6,531 bases of DNA, from contig DLSX01000051.1 in NCBI GenBank assembly GCA_002500765.1, positions 1 to 6,531 on the forward strand, read 5' to 3'. Made by a program: the position numbers and the translations under genes. This stretch comes from Neorhizobium sp. UBA7851 (GTDB taxonomy: Bacteria > Pseudomonadota > Alphaproteobacteria > Rhizobiales > Rhizobiaceae). Below are positions 1-6,398 of the stretch, one piece after another; the stretch's first letter is position 1, and every line of letters begins with the position of its first letter. The notes under the pieces are model-generated. The model was given only the letters and a program-made list of their open reading frames with translations, was not told where the DNA came from and made no database searches.

Positions 1-90
1 GGAAATCATTTTTTGTCCCAAAGCCCTTACTTACAAGCCCGCCTGTCGCGGAGCCGACTTCATTGAATTGGCGACCGTAATCTGAGTCGA

Positions 91-103
91 TGGCAGAATG
101 CCA
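91..103 (-). terminator. Weak hairpin downstream of the efflux pump gene
   Basis: TGGCA and TGCCA (5-bp arms, GAA loop) lie 18 bp past the pump stop codon. No U-tract follows on the minus strand, so it is at best a poor intrinsic terminator. The remaining DNA to position 1 shows no clear gene. An ATG at 9-7 on the minus strand with an upstream GGGA might begin a gene beyond the edge, but too little is visible to call it. Confidence 0.2.
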
Positions 104-120
104 CCAACTGGTAAACGGAT

Positions 121-3100
121 TTAATTAGTCTTCGCCTGTTTTTCACGATTTGATAACTGCCTGACGACAACAAAAAACGTCGGAACGAAGAAAATTCCGA
201 GGAGTGTTGCAGAAAGCATACCACCCAGCACGCCAATACCGATTGCATTCTGCGCGGCAGAGCCCGCGCCTGTCGCAATCGCCAGTGGCACGACACCGAG
301 GATGAAGGCGAGCGAGGTCATGATGATGGGCCGCAGACGCAGCCTTGCTGCTTCAAGCGTCGCATCTATCAGGCTCATGTCCGCCGACTGACGATCCTTG
401 GCGAATTCCACGATCAGGATCGCGTTCTTCGCCGCAAGGCCGATTGTCGTCAGCAGCCCCACCTTGAAATAGACGTCATTGGACTGGCCGAGGAAATAGG
501 CTGCAGCCAGTGCGCCAAGCACGCCGATCGGCACCGCGAGAATGACCGAAAAGGGGATCGACCAGCTTTCGTAAAGAGCGGCGAGGCACAGGAAGACGAT
601 CAGAACGGAAAGCGCGTAGAGCATCGGGGCTTGAGAACCCGACAGGCGTTCCTGATAGGAAATGCCCTGCCATGCGACAGTGTAGCCGCCTGGCAATTCG
701 CTCACCAGTCGTTCCAGTTCGTTCATCGCCTCGCCGGTGCTGACGCCCGGCTGGGTCGAACCTTCGAGAGACATGGCGCTGGTGCCGTTGTAGCGAGCAA
801 GCTGCGGCGTTCCGCTGACCCAGTCCAGCTTGCTGAACGAGGAGAACGGAACCATCTCGCCATCGGTATTGCGGGCATACCAGTATTTGATGTCGTCCGG
901 CTGCATGCGGTAAGAGGCATCGCCCTGCACGTAGACCGGCTTGAGTTCGTTGTTGAGGGTGAAGTCGTTGACGTCACGCCCGGCAAAGATGGTGGCCAAC
1001 ATCGAATTGACGGCTGCGAGATCGACACCCATGGCACCGAGCTTTTCCTGATCGAGAAGGATCTTAAGCTGGGTTTCGCTGCGCTGGTTGTTGCTGCGAA
1101 GCGAGCTGATGAGCGGGTTGGTTGCGCTTTCGCCGATCAGCTGCTGCGAAACCTGCGTCAGCGCATCATTGCCGTTATTGCCGCTGTCGACCAGATAGGC
1201 GGAAAAGCCGCTGGAATTGCCGAGCCCCTGGATGGCCGGCGGCAGAAGAGCGAAAACCTGAGCGTCACGAAGCGAGAAGAAATAGCCCTGGGCACGCTGG
1301 AGAACCTCCGCGGCCGACTGGCCCTTTCCTTCACGCAGGGAGAAGTCACGCAGCTTGGTGAAGACGATGGCATTGTTCTGGCCGGTGCCGCTGAAACTGA
1401 AACCGAGCGCCCCGAAAACCGCATCGACATTATCCTTTTCCTTTTCGAGGAAGTAGGTTTCCACCTGCTTGACCGCTGCCTCCGTCCGCGCCGTGGTCGA
1501 ACCGACAGGCGTCTGGATGATCGTCATCAGCACGCCCTGGTCTTCCTGGGGAAGGAAGGAGCTTGGCAGTCTGGTGAACAACAGGCCGCAACCTCCAACG
1601 ATTACAGCGAAGACCAGCATGACACGCAGCGGCCGTTTCAACAGATAGCCGATCGAACCGACATAACCGTTCGTCGTCCTGTCAAAACCGCGATTGAACT
1701 TGGCGCCGATGCCGCTCTTCTTCTTGGCGTGGTCGATCGGCTTCAGCATGGTGGCGCAGAGCGCCGGCGTCAGCACAATGGCGACGACCGCCGACAACAG
1801 CATGGCCGAGACGATGGTGACCGAGAACTGGCGGTAGATGATGCCGGTCGAGCCGCCGAAAAAGGCCATCGGAATAAAGACGGCGGTCAGGACGAGCGCG
1901 ATGCCGATGATTGCGCCGGTGATCTCGTGCATCGACTTTTCGGTCGCCTCCAGAGGCGACAGGCCTTCCTCATCCATGATGCGCTCGACATTCTCGACCA
2001 CGACGATCGCGTCATCGACGAGCAGGCCGATCGCAAGGACCATGGCGAACATGGTCAGCGTATTGATGGAATAGCCGGTCAAGGCAAGGATGCCGAATGT
2101 GCCGAGCAGCACGACAGGCACGGCGATCATCGGAATGAAGGTCGCGCGCAGGTTCTGCAGGAAGATGAGCAACACGACGAAGACGAGGACGATTGCCTCG
2201 ATCAGCGTGTGTACGACCTTCTCGATCGACAGTTTCACGAATGGGGTCGTGTCATAGGGATAGGTGATCACGACGCCATCCGGCAGCGCCCCGGCAACGC
2301 GGTCAAGTTCGGTCTTCACACGGGCGGCCGTATCGAGCGCGTTTGCACCGGTGGCAAGGTTCACGGCAAAACCGGCGGCCGGCTTGGTGTTGGAGCGCGA
2401 AGCCCCGCCATAGGATTCCTGGCCGATCTCGACACGCGCCACGTCGCTTAAACGAACGGTCGCGCCGTCCTGCTCGACCTTGAGGATGATACGCTCAAAC
2501 TCGTCGACGGTGGTCAGCTGGCTCTGCGCCGTCATGGTGACGGTCAGCTGCTGGCCCTCTGTCACCGGCTGGGCGCCCAATGAGCCGACGGAGACCTGGG
2601 TGTTCTGCGCCTCGATGGCCGAGGTCACGTCGGCTGCGGTCAACTGGTATTTCTGCAGCTTGAAGGGATCGAGCCAGACACGCATGGCGTAACCGGAGCC
2701 GAAGACATTGATGCTGCCGACACCTTCGAGGCGCTGGACCTGATCTTCGATCGAGGTCGCGAAAATATCGCCGAGATCGACAGAACTGCGCTTGCCGTCC
2801 TCGGAGACGAGCGCGCCGACCATCAGAATGCTCGAGGTCGAGCGCGTGACCGAGATACCCTGTTGCTGCACGACATCCGGCAATTGCGACTGCACCAGCT
2901 GCAGCTTGTTCTGTACCTGCACCTGGGCGATATCCGGCAGGATGCTGTTGCCGAAGGTCAGCGTCACGCTGGAACTGCCGGTCGATGACGAAGAGGTCAT
3001 ATAGGTGAGGTCGTCGAGGCCGGTCATGCCGTCCTCGATGATACTGGTCACCGATTTCTCGACGGTCTCGGCGCTGGCGCCATTATAGGTCGCGCTGATG

Positions 3101-3231
3101 CGGACGGTCGTGGGGGCGATATCCGGATATTGCGAGATCGACAGCGTGGTGATGGCAAGCGCGCCGCCCAGCATGATGACGATTGCGATGACCCAGGCGA
3201 AGACCGGCCGCCGAATGAAGTAATGCGCCAT
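121..3231 (-). CDS. RND multidrug efflux transporter, inner-membrane pump (AcrB/MexB type, HAE1 family)
   Basis: This 1036-aa protein is a proton-driven inner-membrane pump that takes drugs and other amphiphiles from the periplasm and outer membrane leaflet and passes them to an outer-membrane channel. Its length is typical of the family (about 1030-1050). It starts with the family-typical MAHYFIRRPVFAWVIAI. There are about twelve hydrophobic segments: one near residues 10-30, five between about 339 and 488, one near 536-554, and five between about 869 and 1023, with two large periplasmic loops between them. The proton-relay residues are present: the Asp pair at 406-407 in LAIGLLVDDAIVVVENVER, and Lys935 in TIGLAAKNAILIVEFAKD. 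The reading frame is intact. The ATG start has AAGGA 8 nt upstream. It lies 55 bp after the adaptor gene and is surely in the same operon. The family is certain; the substrates cannot be read from the sequence. Orthology to rhizobial pumps such as IfeB or AmeB is possible but untested. Confidence 0.97.
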   Translation of the reverse strand: MAHYFIRRPVFAWVIAIVIMLGGALAITTLSISQYPDIAPTTVRISATYNGASAETVEKSVTSIIEDGMTGLDDLTYMTSSSSTGSSSVTLTFGNSILPDIAQVQVQNKLQLVQSQLPDVVQQQGISVTRSTSSILMVGALVSEDGKRSSVDLGDIFATSIEDQVQRLEGVGSINVFGSGYAMRVWLDPFKLQKYQLTAADVTSAIEAQNTQVSVGSLGAQPVTEGQQLTVTMTAQSQLTTVDEFERIILKVEQDGATVRLSDVARVEIGQESYGGASRSNTKPAAGFAVNLATGANALDTAARVKTELDRVAGALPDGVVITYPYDTTPFVKLSIEKVVHTLIEAIVLVFVVLLIFLQNLRATFIPMIAVPVVLLGTFGILALTGYSINTLTMFAMVLAIGLLVDDAIVVVENVERIMDEEGLSPLEATEKSMHEITGAIIGIALVLTAVFIPMAFFGGSTGIIYRQFSVTIVSAMLLSAVVAIVLTPALCATMLKPIDHAKKKSGIGAKFNRGFDRTTNGYVGSIGYLLKRPLRVMLVFAVIVGGCGLLFTRLPSSFLPQEDQGVLMTIIQTPVGSTTARTEAAVKQVETYFLEKEKDNVDAVFGALGFSFSGTGQNNAIVFTKLRDFSLREGKGQSAAEVLQRAQGYFFSLRDAQVFALLPPAIQGLGNSSGFSAYLVDSGNNGNDALTQVSQQLIGESATNPLISSLRSNNQRSETQLKILLDQEKLGAMGVDLAAVNSMLATIFAGRDVNDFTLNNELKPVYVQGDASYRMQPDDIKYWYARNTDGEMVPFSSFSKLDWVSGTPQLARYNGTSAMSLEGSTQPGVSTGEAMNELERLVSELPGGYTVAWQGISYQERLSGSQAPMLYALSVLIVFLCLAALYESWSIPFSVILAVPIGVLGALAAAYFLGQSNDVYFKVGLLTTIGLAAKNAILIVEFAKDRQSADMSLIDATLEAARLRLRPIIMTSLAFILGVVPLAIATGAGSAAQNAIGIGVLGGMLSATLLGIFFVPTFFVVVRQLSNREKQAKTN

Positions 3232-3286
3232 TTATAGATTCCTTGCCGCTTTATGGGCCGCGTTTACGGGCGAGCGTCAGCCGTTC

Positions 3287-4474
3287 TTACTGCTGGGGCT
3301 TTGCGTCATCGACCTTGGGCTGTTCGACCACGAAACCCTGGTCGTTGACGGTCGCTTCGACAGGCCGGACCGGGGCGCCATCGGCGATCCACTGGAAACC
3401 GTCGACGATAAGCTGATCGCCGTCATTTATGCCGTCGGTGACGAGCCAGTTGTTGCCGGAGGATTTGCTTGTGGTGAAGGTGCGGGTTTCCACCTTGTTG
3501 TCGGCGGTGGCGAATTTCGCCGAAAGCTCGCCGCGGGCATTTCGGGTCGCGGCTCTCTGGGGGATGAGATAGCCGTTTTCGGTGCCGACCGTAACGGTTG
3601 CGCGAACATACATGCCGGGCAGGATGATGTGGTCGGGATTGTCGAAGACGGCGCGGATCTGGTAGGTGCCCGTCGTTTCGCTGACGGCGAGTTCCGCCAT
3701 GTTCAGTTTGCCGGTATGGTCATATTTCGTACCGTCTTCCAGCATCAGGCTGATGTCGGCCGTACGGGGATCGCCATGCAGGCGCCCTGAAGCAATAGCG
3801 GCACGCAGTTCCAGGAGGTTGGTGCTGGAATCGATGAGATCGATGTAGATCGGATCGATATTGCGCAACGTCGTCAGCGCCGTCGTCTGGTTTGCCGTGA
3901 CAATGTTGCCGATGCTGACGGCGGAAATCGTGGTCACGCCATCAAATGGCGCGCGGATCTTGGTGAGGTCGAGATCGATCTGCGCGGCATTCAGGGCCGC
4001 CTTCGTCGATTCGACATCCGCCTGCGCCTGCAGAAGGGTGACCTTGGCGTTTTCATATTCGATCTGGGTCGCACCACTGTTGACCAGCCGTTCATAGCGC
4101 GTCAGGTTCGCCTGGGCCGCCGGAATGCTCACCTGGGCCTTTTGCACGGCCGCTTCGGCCTGGGCGACGGTTGCGGCATAGGTGTCGTCCTCGATCTGGT
4201 AGAGAACCTCGCCCGCCTTGACCTCGCTGCCTTCCTTGAATGTGATCTCCTTGATGGCGCCGGTCACGCGTGGCCGGATTTCGGTCGTCTGGAACGCCAC
4301 TGCGCGGCCGGGAAGCACGTTGGTGATCGGCCGCTCGGTCTTCTTCATGACAACGACGCTTACCGGCGACGCCGGTTTCTGCTGGGCCGTGCCCGCGGAT
4401 TGCTCCGTCTGATCACTGCAGGCGGAAAGCGTCGTGGCGAGGAGGAGTGAAAACACCAGTTTGCGAAGAATCAT
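3287..4474 (-). CDS. RND efflux periplasmic adaptor lipoprotein (AcrA/MexA type membrane fusion protein)
   Basis: This adaptor bridges the inner-membrane pump and an outer-membrane channel. From the chosen ATG the protein has 395 aa. It begins with a lipoprotein signal peptide: basic start MILRK, hydrophobic run, and lipobox LSAC with the acylated Cys at residue 19, so it should be anchored in the inner membrane facing the periplasm. The two lipoyl half-motifs are near residues 63-98 and 170-205 (the second contains TKIRAPFDGV). They flank an Ala/Gln-rich alpha-helical hairpin at about 100-168. Beta-barrel and membrane-proximal segments follow, including LPGMYVRATV (285-294). A GTG start 15 bp upstream is possible, but it has no ribosome binding site and would push the lipobox inward. 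The ATG at 4474 has only a weak GGA 6 nt upstream. The gene lies immediately upstream of the pump gene on the same strand, as in acrAB/mexAB operons. Confidence 0.95.
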   Translation of the reverse strand: MILRKLVFSLLLATTLSACSDQTEQSAGTAQQKPASPVSVVVMKKTERPITNVLPGRAVAFQTTEIRPRVTGAIKEITFKEGSEVKAGEVLYQIEDDTYAATVAQAEAAVQKAQVSIPAAQANLTRYERLVNSGATQIEYENAKVTLLQAQADVESTKAALNAAQIDLDLTKIRAPFDGVTTISAVSIGNIVTANQTTALTTLRNIDPIYIDLIDSSTNLLELRAAIASGRLHGDPRTADISLMLEDGTKYDHTGKLNMAELAVSETTGTYQIRAVFDNPDHIILPGMYVRATVTVGTENGYLIPQRAATRNARGELSAKFATADNKVETRTFTTSKSSGNNWLVTDGINDGDQLIVDGFQWIADGAPVRPVEATVNDQGFVVEQPKVDDAKPQQ

Positions 4475-4509
4475 GATTTTTCCAGACACGGGGCGTGGCT
4501 ATTCTCTTT

Positions 4510-4540
4510 ATTGCCGCCTTTTCGAGACGAGAACGGCAAT
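4510..4540. repeat. Inverted repeat in the adaptor gene leader
   Basis: ATTGCCG (4510-4516) and CGGCAAT (4534-4540) are exact 7-bp inverted arms with a 17-nt spacer. They end 36 bp upstream of the chosen ATG of the adaptor gene. This could be a second regulator site or a 5' leader stem that affects translation. The motif is short and may be chance. Confidence 0.35.
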
Positions 4541-4570
4541 TAGCCGGCACGATACCGGCAGAACTGGGGC

Positions 4571-4592
4571 AGAGGTCTCAAAGACGGCCTCT
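4571..4592 (-). repeat. Short imperfect hairpin in the efflux operon leader
   Basis: Read on the minus strand, AGAG and CTCT at the ends and GTCT/AGAC inside can pair around a TTG loop, leaving a 3-nt bulge. It directly follows the large inverted repeat. It has no U-tract, so at most it is a weak leader structure or part of a regulator-binding region. Confidence 0.3.
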
Positions 4593-4593
4593 A

Positions 4594-4641
4594 CCCGCTT
4601 GCAAAGTGACGTAATTTAATTTCCATCACTTTGCAAGCGGG
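4594..4641. repeat. Perfect inverted repeat with 16-bp arms spanning the tetR stop codon; candidate operator or mRNA hairpin
   Basis: The arms are CCCGCTTGCAAAGTGA (4594-4609) and TCACTTTGCAAGCGGG (4626-4641), exact reverse complements separated by a 16-nt AT-rich spacer. The right arm encodes the last tetR codons and its TGA stop. Each arm contains a near-palindrome around TTGCAA. The site lies upstream of the adaptor/pump genes, where a TetR-family repressor would be expected to bind. In RNA read leftward it would form a strong stem, but no run of U follows, so an intrinsic terminator is not the best reading. Operator function is inferred. Confidence 0.8.
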
Positions 4642-5228
4642 CTTTGCAGGGCGGCATTGATCAACGCAACAATGCCGTTCAGCCGTTGGTCCAGCTCCGC
4701 CTGTGTTTCATGGACGAGAAACACGGGATGCAGGACACTGGCAAAAGATGCCGCGACATGGCGGCTTACCGCCCGGCAATCGATGCAATGGTAGACGCCT
4801 GCCTCGACGCCATCGCTGATGAGGTTGAAAAAAAGCTCCTCGATCAGCTGCCGGTAATGAAGACCGCTTTCTATTTCCGTCTTGGCGACCAGAAAGACCA
4901 TTTCGAGGAAAAACGGATTGTCGCGGATGTCTTCCAGGTGGGCCTGCATCAGCCGGCGCACGACAAGTCCGAGTTTTTCGGGCGGCGCGGCGGGTGTGTC
5001 GACCGTATCGAAGCGCCCGATCATATGGGTGATGTGCCGATCGCAGATGGCGTCGACCAGCGCCGTCTTGGAATGAAAATGCTTGAAGACATTGGCCGGC
5101 GACATGCCGAGTGCATGAGCGATATCGGCTATCGACGATTTTGCGATGCCCCGTTCGCGGAACAGGGCATCGGCGGTGCGCAAAATGTCTTCACGCGTCT
5201 CTTCGGCTTTGCGGCGCGGTTTTCGCAC
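4626..5228 (-). CDS. TetR/AcrR-family transcriptional regulator, probable efflux repressor
   Basis: This is a 200-aa one-domain-plus-ligand-pocket regulator. The N-terminus is basic (MRKPRRK). It is followed by the TetR helix-turn-helix at about residues 12-55, with the recognisable run SSIADIAHALGMSPANVFKH (31-50) and then FHSKTALVDAI. The C-terminal part is helical, as expected for dimerisation and ligand binding, and contains a Cys-x-x-Cys (148 and 151) that is not a general TetR feature. The start is a GTG preceded by AAGAGGA, 7 nt away. A nearby ATG is out of frame. It begins 39 bp after the purC stop and ends about 150 bp before the adaptor gene, on the same strand as both. By family and position it most likely represses the adaptor/pump operon in response to a pump substrate. 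That target is inferred from context, not shown by the sequence. Confidence 0.92.
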   Translation of the reverse strand: MRKPRRKAEETREDILRTADALFRERGIAKSSIADIAHALGMSPANVFKHFHSKTALVDAICDRHITHMIGRFDTVDTPAAPPEKLGLVVRRLMQAHLEDIRDNPFFLEMVFLVAKTEIESGLHYRQLIEELFFNLISDGVEAGVYHCIDCRAVSRHVAASFASVLHPVFLVHETQAELDQRLNGIVALINAALQSPLAK

Positions 5229-5250
5229 GCTTTTGTCCTCTTCATTCCCT

Positions 5251-5263
5251 TCGCGGCCCGCGA
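5251..5263. repeat. Small GC-rich hairpin between purC and tetR
   Basis: TCGCG and CGCGA arms (5 bp, 3-nt loop) lie in the 39-bp purC/tetR gap, just upstream of the tetR ribosome binding site. No T-run follows in the direction of transcription, so it does not look like an efficient terminator. This leaves purC-tetR cotranscription open. Confidence 0.3.
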
Positions 5264-5267
5264 GCTG

Positions 5268-5283
5268 CTATTTTGTAAAATAG
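5268..5283. repeat. AT-rich palindrome at the purC stop codon
   Basis: CTATTTT and AAAATAG are 7-bp inverted arms around GT. The palindrome covers the last purC codons (Tyr-Phe-Thr-Lys-stop) and lies 40 bp upstream of the tetR start. Its sequence is partly dictated by the coding, so a role as an operator for tetR is only a possibility. Confidence 0.35.
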
Positions 5284-6215
5284 GGCTTCAGGTTGGTGCG
5301 GATACGATCGAGCACCGTTTCGCCGCCATTGTCGGCAATAAAACTTGCGCCGGTGATCATCTCATAGGCATTCTTGTAGACGGCGGATGTCTCCGTGATC
5401 AGTTCTGCCGGAATGGCGGGGATGTCATCCTTATAGGGGTCGCAGCGCTCGACTACCCAGGCACGGACAAAGTCCTTGTCGAAACTTTTCGGTCGCCCGC
5501 CGGTGCGAAACGCCTCCTCATAACCGTCGGCCATCCAGTAGCGACTGCTGTCGGGCGTATGGATCTCGTCGGCAAGGATGATCGTGCCATTCTCGTCGGT
5601 GCCGAATTCGTATTTCGTATCGACGAGAATGAGGCCGCGTTTGGCGGCGATTTCCTGGCCGCGGGCAAAAAGCGCCAGCGCGTAGCGCGACAGCGTCTGC
5701 CATTGTTCTGCCGTCAGCAGGCCCTGATCGATAATGTCCTTCGGCGAGAGCGGCTCGTCGTGGCCGCCATCGAAGGCCTTGCTGGTGGGGGTGATGACCG
5801 GGTCGGGAAGCGCCTGGTTGTCCTTCAGGCCGTCGGGCAGGTTCAATCCATACATGTTGCGCTCGCCCTTCTTGTAGAGGGTGAGAAGCGAGGTGCCGGT
5901 CGTACCGGCGAGATAACCGCGCACGACGATCTCGACAGGCAGGATGTCGAGGCGTTTGCCGACGACCACGTTCGGATCCGGATAGGCGACGACGTGATTG
6001 GGGCAGATGTCCTTCGTCGCCTCGAACCAGTAGCGGGCGGTCTGGGTCAGGACATGGCCCTTGTCGGGGATGGAGGTGATGATGCGATCGAAGGCGCTCA
6101 GGCGGTCGGTGGCGATGATGATGCGCTCGCCACCGGCCAAGTCGTAATTCTCCCGCACCTTGCCGCGATAATAATTGGGCAGTTCGGGGATGAAGGCTTC
6201 TTCCAAGACGCGCAC
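5268..6215 (-). CDS. purC: Phosphoribosylaminoimidazole-succinocarboxamide synthase (SAICAR synthetase), long form
   Basis: This cytoplasmic enzyme joins aspartate to CAIR with ATP to give SAICAR, a step of de novo purine synthesis. Motifs run in family order: YRGKVRENYDL (16-26, nucleotide-binding loop), TDRLSAFDRI (36-45), EIVVRGYLAGT (95-105), TPTSK (142-146), LVDTKYEFG (197-205) and DEIHTPDSSRYW (216-227). At 315 aa it belongs to the longer, yeast-ADE1-like class; many bacterial PurC proteins are about 240 aa. The start chosen is a GTG with GGAG 8 nt upstream, giving VRVLEEAFIPEL. An upstream TTG at 6302 would add 29 residues that do not look like PurC, and it has no ribosome binding site. 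No other purine genes are adjacent, so it is outside any purC-purS-purQ-purL cluster. A second, shorter purC elsewhere in the genome is likely by analogy with Agrobacterium. The frame is intact with no missing motif. Confidence 0.96.
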   Translation of the reverse strand: MRVLEEAFIPELPNYYRGKVRENYDLAGGERIIIATDRLSAFDRIITSIPDKGHVLTQTARYWFEATKDICPNHVVAYPDPNVVVGKRLDILPVEIVVRGYLAGTTGTSLLTLYKKGERNMYGLNLPDGLKDNQALPDPVITPTSKAFDGGHDEPLSPKDIIDQGLLTAEQWQTLSRYALALFARGQEIAAKRGLILVDTKYEFGTDENGTIILADEIHTPDSSRYWMADGYEEAFRTGGRPKSFDKDFVRAWVVERCDPYKDDIPAIPAELITETSAVYKNAYEMITGASFIADNGGETVLDRIRTNLKPYFTK

Positions 6216-6233
6216 GGTGATCGCTCCGAAAAC

Positions 6234-6247
6234 GGCCCCGCGGGGCC
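6234..6247. promoter_or_regulatory. 14-bp perfect GC palindrome just upstream of the purC ribosome binding site
   Basis: GGCCCCGCGGGGCC is its own reverse complement. In the purC mRNA it would form a 5-bp GC stem with a CGCG loop, followed by GUUUUC and then the GGAG ribosome binding site. This could modulate translation start or act as a weak attenuator-like element. No regulator is known to me for this exact sequence. Confidence 0.45.
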
Positions 6248-6254
6248 AGTGTCC

Positions 6255-6260
6255 ATATAG
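6255..6260 (-). promoter_or_regulatory. Possible -10 element for purC
   Basis: The minus strand reads CTATAT here, matching the rhizobial -10 consensus, about 40 bp before the purC GTG. No good -35 hexamer is present 16-18 bp upstream (the sequence there is AATGCG-like), so this is only a candidate promoter. Confidence 0.25.
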
Positions 6261-6273
6261 ATAGAGGGCCTCG

Positions 6274-6290
6274 CTATCGCATTTTTCTCC
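6274..6290 (-). other. Two-codon ORF (ATG CGA TAG) with strong Shine-Dalgarno in the purC leader
   Basis: On the minus strand AAGGAG is followed by AAAA and then ATG CGA TAG (ATG at 6282-6280, stop at 6276-6274). The ATG is 67 nt upstream of the purC start. If transcribed, ribosomes could initiate here and terminate after Met-Arg. That is a known shape for minimal regulatory leader ORFs, but it may also be coincidental. Confidence 0.3.
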
Positions 6291-6343
6291 TTTCCGGCAC
6301 AAGCTATTGCAGCATGCGCCGCTGCCAGCGCCCCTCGGCTGCA

Positions 6344-6368
6344 GTCCGGCGAGCGCGATATGCCGGAC
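6344..6368. repeat. GTCCGGC inverted repeat
   Basis: GTCCGGC (6344-6350) and GCCGGAC (6362-6368) are exact 7-bp arms with an 11-nt spacer. Further TCCGGC/GCCGGA copies at 6293-6298 and 6395-6400 give a nested, symmetric set of four. The motif is GC-rich in a GC-rich genome, so chance is plausible. Confidence 0.35.
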
Positions 6369-6398
6369 ATGGCTGGGAGAGGACGGCTTTTGCCGCCG

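Noticed and set aside
1..120. Outer-membrane channel gene downstream of the pump
   Set aside because: Only 120 bp are visible and no frame resembles a TolC/OprM-type protein. An ATG near the very edge is not enough to call a gene.
631..2451. A 606-aa open frame on the plus strand opposite the pump gene
   Set aside because: It is in exact codon register with the pump gene on the other strand. Its product is Arg/Asp/His/Gln-rich with no recognisable domain, as expected for an antisense shadow in GC-rich DNA.
4475..4489. GTG start for the adaptor gene at 4489
   Set aside because: It has no Shine-Dalgarno, and it places five extra residues before the basic start of a clear lipoprotein signal. 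The ATG at 4474 fits better.
4594..4641. Intrinsic terminator after tetR
   Set aside because: The stem is strong, but no U-run follows it on the minus strand, and the spacer would make a large loop. It is kept as an inverted repeat instead.
4644..6260. A 538-aa open frame on the plus strand opposite both tetR and purC
   Set aside because: tetR and purC happen to share a frame, and this ORF is the aligned antisense of both, so it is open by codon bias. It shows no domain of its own.
6216..6302. N-terminal extension of purC from a TTG at 6302
   Set aside because: There is no ribosome binding site at the TTG, and the 29 extra residues are unlike PurC. The GTG at 6215 has GGAG at good spacing and begins where the family does.
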